NCBI GenBank assembly: GCA_029933895.1
Contig: JAOZNG010000047.1
Span: 1 to 8,206, forward strand
DNA length: 8,206 nucleotides
From: an archaeon
GTDB lineage: Archaea > Altiarchaeota > Altiarchaeia > IMC4 > QMZM01
Direction of reading: 5' to 3'
Shown in pieces: positions 5,624-8,206 of this stretch (positions are counted from its first letter, which is position 1; every line of letters starts with the position of its first letter). The notes under the pieces were generated by a model. It saw only the letters and a list, made by a program, of their open reading frames with translations. It did no database searches and had not been told where the DNA came from. A program made the position numbers and the translations under genes.

Positions 5624-6415
5624 ATGACCAAGATATACTCTCTGAAGGGCAAGGCTAAGGGTGAAGTGAGATTACCTGAAGTTTTTTACACAGAATACAG
5701 GCCGGACCTGATTCAGAGAGCTGTTGTCATGCTCCAAGCAAACAAGAGAAGCGTTTATGGCGTGAACCCGGCTTCCGGCATGTTGACTTCAGCAGATTAT
5801 TTCGGCAGGAGAAGAGGCGGCTTCAGGCAAACCATAAACAGGGGTATGTCTCGCCTGCCCCGGATTAAGCCGGGTGGTGGTGGGTTAGGTAATGTTCGAA
5901 GAGTACCTCAGTCTGTGGGGGGCAGGAGGGCTCATCCCCCAAAGATGAGGGACTACTCTCTGAAGATGAACAATAAAGAATACAACCTCGCTTTAAAATC
6001 CGCTATAGCAGCAACAGGAAACGCTTCACTGGCTGAAGAGAGGGGGCATAGAATAAAGGAAATCAAGGAAATGCCCTTGGTGGTGGAGGACTCCCTCCAG
6101 AAGATAGATAAAACCAGAGACCTGCTGGATGCATTACATGCCTTGGGCTTGGAGGATGACCTTAAGAGGGCCAGAGAAAAGAAGATAAGGTCAGGTAAGG
6201 GTAAGATGAGGGGCAGGAAACACAGGAGAAAGAAAAGCGTTCTCATAATCATAGAAAAAGACGATGGAGTTAAGCGACTAGACAATATATCCGGTGTTGA
6301 CATAGTGGAGTTAGGGGACTTGGACGTGGAGATGCTGGCTCCCGGAACACACCCCGCTAGGTTAACTCTCTGGACGGAGTCAGCACTCAAAAAAATAGGT
6401 GAACTAGTGGTTTAG
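5624..6415 (+). CDS. rpl4: Large-subunit ribosomal protein uL4 (L4, archaeal L4e type)
   Basis: The 263-residue protein is the archaeal/eukaryotic form of uL4, which lines the polypeptide exit tunnel. LPEVFYTEYRPDLIQRAV (residues 17-34) is the N-terminal family signature. The basic loop (about 55-106), ending RRVPQSVGGRRAHPPK, is the extended tunnel loop. LKSAIAATGN (124-133), KIRSGKGKMRGRKHRRKKSV (187-206) and MLAPGTHPARLTLWTESAL (237-255) follow as in archaeal homologues. Length is usual. The ATG lies 1 nt after the uL3 stop (TAA-A-ATG) without a Shine-Dalgarno, suggesting translational coupling. In bacteria L4 also represses its own operon through the leader; whether this archaeal copy does so is unknown. 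Confidence 0.98.
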   Translation: MTKIYSLKGKAKGEVRLPEVFYTEYRPDLIQRAVVMLQANKRSVYGVNPASGMLTSADYFGRRRGGFRQTINRGMSRLPRIKPGGGGLGNVRRVPQSVGGRRAHPPKMRDYSLKMNNKEYNLALKSAIAATGNASLAEERGHRIKEIKEMPLVVEDSLQKIDKTRDLLDALHALGLEDDLKRAREKKIRSGKGKMRGRKHRRKKSVLIIIEKDDGVKRLDNISGVDIVELGDLDVEMLAPGTHPARLTLWTESALKKIGELVV

Positions 6416-6422
6416 GGAAAAA

Positions 6423-6683
6423 ATGGACAGCCATGAAATAATTCTTTATCCGTTGATGGGCGAGAAGGCCACACTGTTGAGGGAGAGAGAGAACAAACTT
6501 ACATTCATCGTGAGCAGTAAAGCAAACAGAGGGGACGTGAAGAAGGCAGTGGAGGATTTATATGAGGTGGAGGTGTTGAAGACAAACATCATGTGGACCA
6601 CTGAGGGAAAAAAGAAAGCCCATGTAAGGCTTTCACCAGAGTATAATGCGGAAGAGATAGCATCACACTTTGGAGTGTTATGA
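6423..6683 (+). CDS. rpl23: Large-subunit ribosomal protein uL23 (L23)
   Basis: The 86-residue protein matches the compact archaeal uL23, which sits at the exit of the polypeptide tunnel and helps dock signal recognition particle and the translocon. Visible family features are ILYPLMGEKATLL (residues 7-19), LTFIVSSKANRGDVKKAVEDLYEVEVLKTN (25-54) and KKAHVRLSPEYNAEEIA (63-79). Length is typical. The ATG is 7 nt after the uL4 stop. AGGTGA at 6397-6402 matches a Shine-Dalgarno but lies 20 nt upstream inside uL4, further than usual. The gene ends with TGA followed at once by TAA in frame, a double stop. Confidence 0.97.
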   Translation: MDSHEIILYPLMGEKATLLRERENKLTFIVSSKANRGDVKKAVEDLYEVEVLKTNIMWTTEGKKKAHVRLSPEYNAEEIASHFGVL

Positions 6684-6689
6684 TAAACG

Positions 6690-7409
6690 ATGGGTAAGCG
6701 ATTAATCACTCAGAGACGGGGTAAAGGGACCCCCAGATACAGGTCACCCTCCCACAGATTCAAGGGGAAAGTGAGGTATCCTACCAACAACAGTGAAAGA
6801 GTCTCTGGTCAGGTTGTGGAGTTAATACATGACCCTGGGAGGACTGCTCCGCTGGCTAGGATACTGCTGGAAGACTTCAGGGAAATAAAAAACATAGCTC
6901 CTGAGGGCATAAAAGAAGGGGACTGGATTACCTTGGGCGAGGGGGAGGAAACAAACAGGGGCGATATAAAAAAACTGGGTGACATAGCTGAGGGCACCAT
7001 GGTATACAACATAGAATCCCGTCCAGGGGATGGCGGGAAGCTTGTAAGGTCTGCTGGATCCACAGCATATGTAGTCTCGCATGACAAAAAAACAGGGAAA
7101 ACCTATATCCGATTGCCCTCAAAGAGAATCACCGAAGTAAACAGCAACTCTAGGGCCACCGTCGGCCGGGTGGCTGGCCGAGGCAGGAAAAGCAAGTCAC
7201 TGGCTCATGCAGGTCAGGCTTATCATGCTAAAAAAACAAGAAACAGGATATATCCAATAGTGAAGGGTGTTTCCATGAACGCAGTAGACCACCCCCATGG
7301 TGGCTCTCACTCTAACGTGGGTAAATCAACCACTGTCTCCAGAAACGCACCGCCTGGAAGGAAGGTGGGTCACATAGCTGCGAAAAGAACCGGTAGAAGG
7401 AAGAAATAA
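6690..7409 (+). CDS. rpl2: Large-subunit ribosomal protein uL2 (L2)
   Basis: The 239-residue protein is archaeal uL2, one of the most conserved ribosomal proteins, needed for subunit association and near the peptidyl transferase centre. The N-terminus GKRLITQRRGKGTPRYRSPSHR (2-23), the RNA-binding core with IHDPGRTAPLARI (46-58), the KRITEVNSNSRATVGRVAGRG block (145-165) and the C-terminal NAVDHPHGG (197-205) plus STTVSRNAPPGRKVGHIAAKRTGR (213-236) are all present. The DHPHGG loop holds the conserved histidine associated with peptidyl transferase function. The region just after it (SHSNVGKS) seems slightly shorter and more divergent than the GGGSHQHVG-type stretch I recall from other archaea. 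The ATG is 6 nt after the uL23 stop; GGAG at 6672-6675 lies 14 nt upstream and is a weak ribosome site. Confidence 0.98.
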   Translation: MGKRLITQRRGKGTPRYRSPSHRFKGKVRYPTNNSERVSGQVVELIHDPGRTAPLARILLEDFREIKNIAPEGIKEGDWITLGEGEETNRGDIKKLGDIAEGTMVYNIESRPGDGGKLVRSAGSTAYVVSHDKKTGKTYIRLPSKRITEVNSNSRATVGRVAGRGRKSKSLAHAGQAYHAKKTRNRIYPIVKGVSMNAVDHPHGGSHSNVGKSTTVSRNAPPGRKVGHIAAKRTGRRKK

Positions 7410-7412
7410 AGA

Positions 7413-7823
7413 ATGGCTAAAAAGGAATTCAGATATAAGGGCTATACCCTCGATGAATTAAAGGCTATGTCAATGGATGATCTGGTGAAGCTGATGCCAT
7501 CCGACGTGAGACGCTCTCTTTTAAGGGGTTTCACGGAAAACCAGACAAAGCTTATGAGGAAGATAAGGAAAGCTAGGAAGGCCTTGGATAATGGGGGGAA
7601 AGTAAAAGCAGTTAGAACCCACTGCAGGGACATGCCCATAATCCCTGAGATGGTTGGCTTGGATTTCATGATATACAACGGCAAGGAGTTCATTAAGGTA
7701 ACCATCAAGCCGGAGATGCTGGGCCATTACCTTGGGGAGTTCACATACAACAGGCAGGTTGTGAAGCACAGTTCCCCTGGCGTGGGAGCAACCAGGTCTT
7801 CATTGTTCGTGCCGATTAGATAA
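7413..7823 (+). CDS. rps19: Small-subunit ribosomal protein uS19 (S19, archaeal S15e type)
   Basis: The 136-residue protein is archaeal uS19, which sits in the head of the 30S subunit close to the decoding region and the inter-subunit bridge. The archaeal-type N-terminal extension [19 protein letters not shown] (residues 6-24) is followed by [12 protein letters not shown] (33-44). The universal core is [15 protein letters not shown] (68-82), YNGKEF (88-93), [11 protein letters not shown] (100-110) and [16 protein letters not shown] (119-134). Length is normal for archaea. The ATG lies 3 nt after the uL2 stop. AAGGAAG at 7397-7403 inside uL2 may serve as a weak ribosome site. Confidence 0.98.
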   Translation: MAKKEFRYKGYTLDELKAMSMDDLVKLMPSDVRRSLLRGFTENQTKLMRKIRKARKALDNGGKVKAVRTHCRDMPIIPEMVGLDFMIYNGKEFIKVTIKPEMLGHYLGEFTYNRQVVKHSSPGVGATRSSLFVPIR

Positions 7824-7824
7824 A

Positions 7825-8206
7825 ATGGAGCTGCATTACTCTTATGATTTAAGGGATGAGGGCAGGACAGCTAAATCAATGGGGAGGGACATGAATATAT
7901 CCTTCAAGGATGCAGTAGTGGTCTGCGATAGAATAAGGGGTATGATGTTGCCCGATGCTGTTTCAACGCTCAAGTCCACGGAGTTGCTTAAGGAGCCGAT
8001 AGTCTACAATAAATTCAGGAAGGGTGTTGGTCACAGGAAAGGTGGATCTCATGGGAAATACCCCCAGAAGCCGGCATCCAGTATACTCAAAATTTTAAGG
8101 AGTCTTGAATCTAATGCAGAATATAAGGGGTTGGATACTGAAAGGCTGAAGATAGTTCACATACAAGCCAAGGAGGGTGTCTCCAGGAAGCGGAGGAAGC
8201 GTCGGG
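7825..8206 (+). CDS. rpl22: Large-subunit ribosomal protein uL22 (L22), 3' end outside window
   Basis: An open frame starts at ATG 7825, one base after the uS19 stop, and runs off the right edge with 127 complete codons and no stop. It is archaeal uL22, an exit-tunnel protein. Recognisable blocks are the N-terminal YDLRDEGRTAKSMGRDMNIS, then FRKGVGHRKGG, the GKYPQKPASSILKIL helix region and ESNAEYKGLDTERLKIVHIQA. The archaeal version is usually about 150-160 residues, so roughly 25-30 residues should lie beyond the window. The visible part ends in a very basic run (SRKRRKRRG), where the long beta-hairpin tip reaching the tunnel is expected. No Shine-Dalgarno is present; coupling to uS19 is likely. 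Confidence 0.96.
   Translation, partial: MELHYSYDLRDEGRTAKSMGRDMNISFKDAVVVCDRIRGMMLPDAVSTLKSTELLKEPIVYNKFRKGVGHRKGGSHGKYPQKPASSILKILRSLESNAEYKGLDTERLKIVHIQAKEGVSRKRRKRR

Noticed and set aside
5953..6390. Minus-strand 145-codon frame opposite uL4
   Set aside because: It is a long shadow of the Lys/Arg/Glu-rich uL4 frame, rich in Ser, Leu and Phe as expected from antisense reading, with no own signals.

Overview
This is archaeal chromosomal DNA. It carries the start of an archaeal S10-type ribosomal operon (uL3, uL4, uL23, uL2, uS19, uL22) in canonical order. It also carries a multi-OB-fold, zinc-containing RPA-like single-stranded DNA-binding protein, a DUF63 membrane protein (a family I know from Euryarchaeota and relatives), archaeal TATA elements and an oligo-T terminator. 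Arginine is written mostly as AGG/AGA and isoleucine often as ATA. The lineage cannot be fixed from this window; a euryarchaeal or DPANN-type archaeon is the most I would say.

All supported genes lie on the + strand. Positions 1-422 hold the 3' part of an NAD-dependent sugar-nucleotide epimerase. Positions 423-584 are an AT-rich gap with a TATA box, an imperfect inverted repeat, a leader of about 100 nt and the only strong Shine-Dalgarno sequence in the window. They lead into a surface protein (585-1439) with a signal peptide, beta-rich ectodomain, Thr/Pro stalk built on an 18-bp tandem repeat, and a C-terminal membrane anchor. An 11-T tract ends this unit.

Next come a small nitroreductase-family flavoprotein (1513-2022) and the RPA-like protein (2062-3690). 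Each has a TATA-like element centred about 31 nt before its ATG and no Shine-Dalgarno, which suggests nearly leaderless mRNAs. The RPA gene is followed after 5 nt by the DUF63 gene (3696-4454), so these two probably form an operon.

A 175-nt gap (4455-4629) holds a TATA box and then a long leader of about 140 nt before uL3. The leader contains an unannotated 32-codon reading frame whose stop codon lies 1 nt before the uL3 ATG, plus potential RNA pairing. It is the most interesting unexplained element here and a candidate control region for the ribosomal operon. From 4630 to the window end the six ribosomal genes are packed with gaps of 1-7 nt; uL22 runs off the edge.

Nothing here is a mobile element, CRISPR array, tRNA or rRNA. 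Most of the window is core housekeeping DNA; the novelty, if any, is in the two long leaders and the repeat-bearing surface protein.
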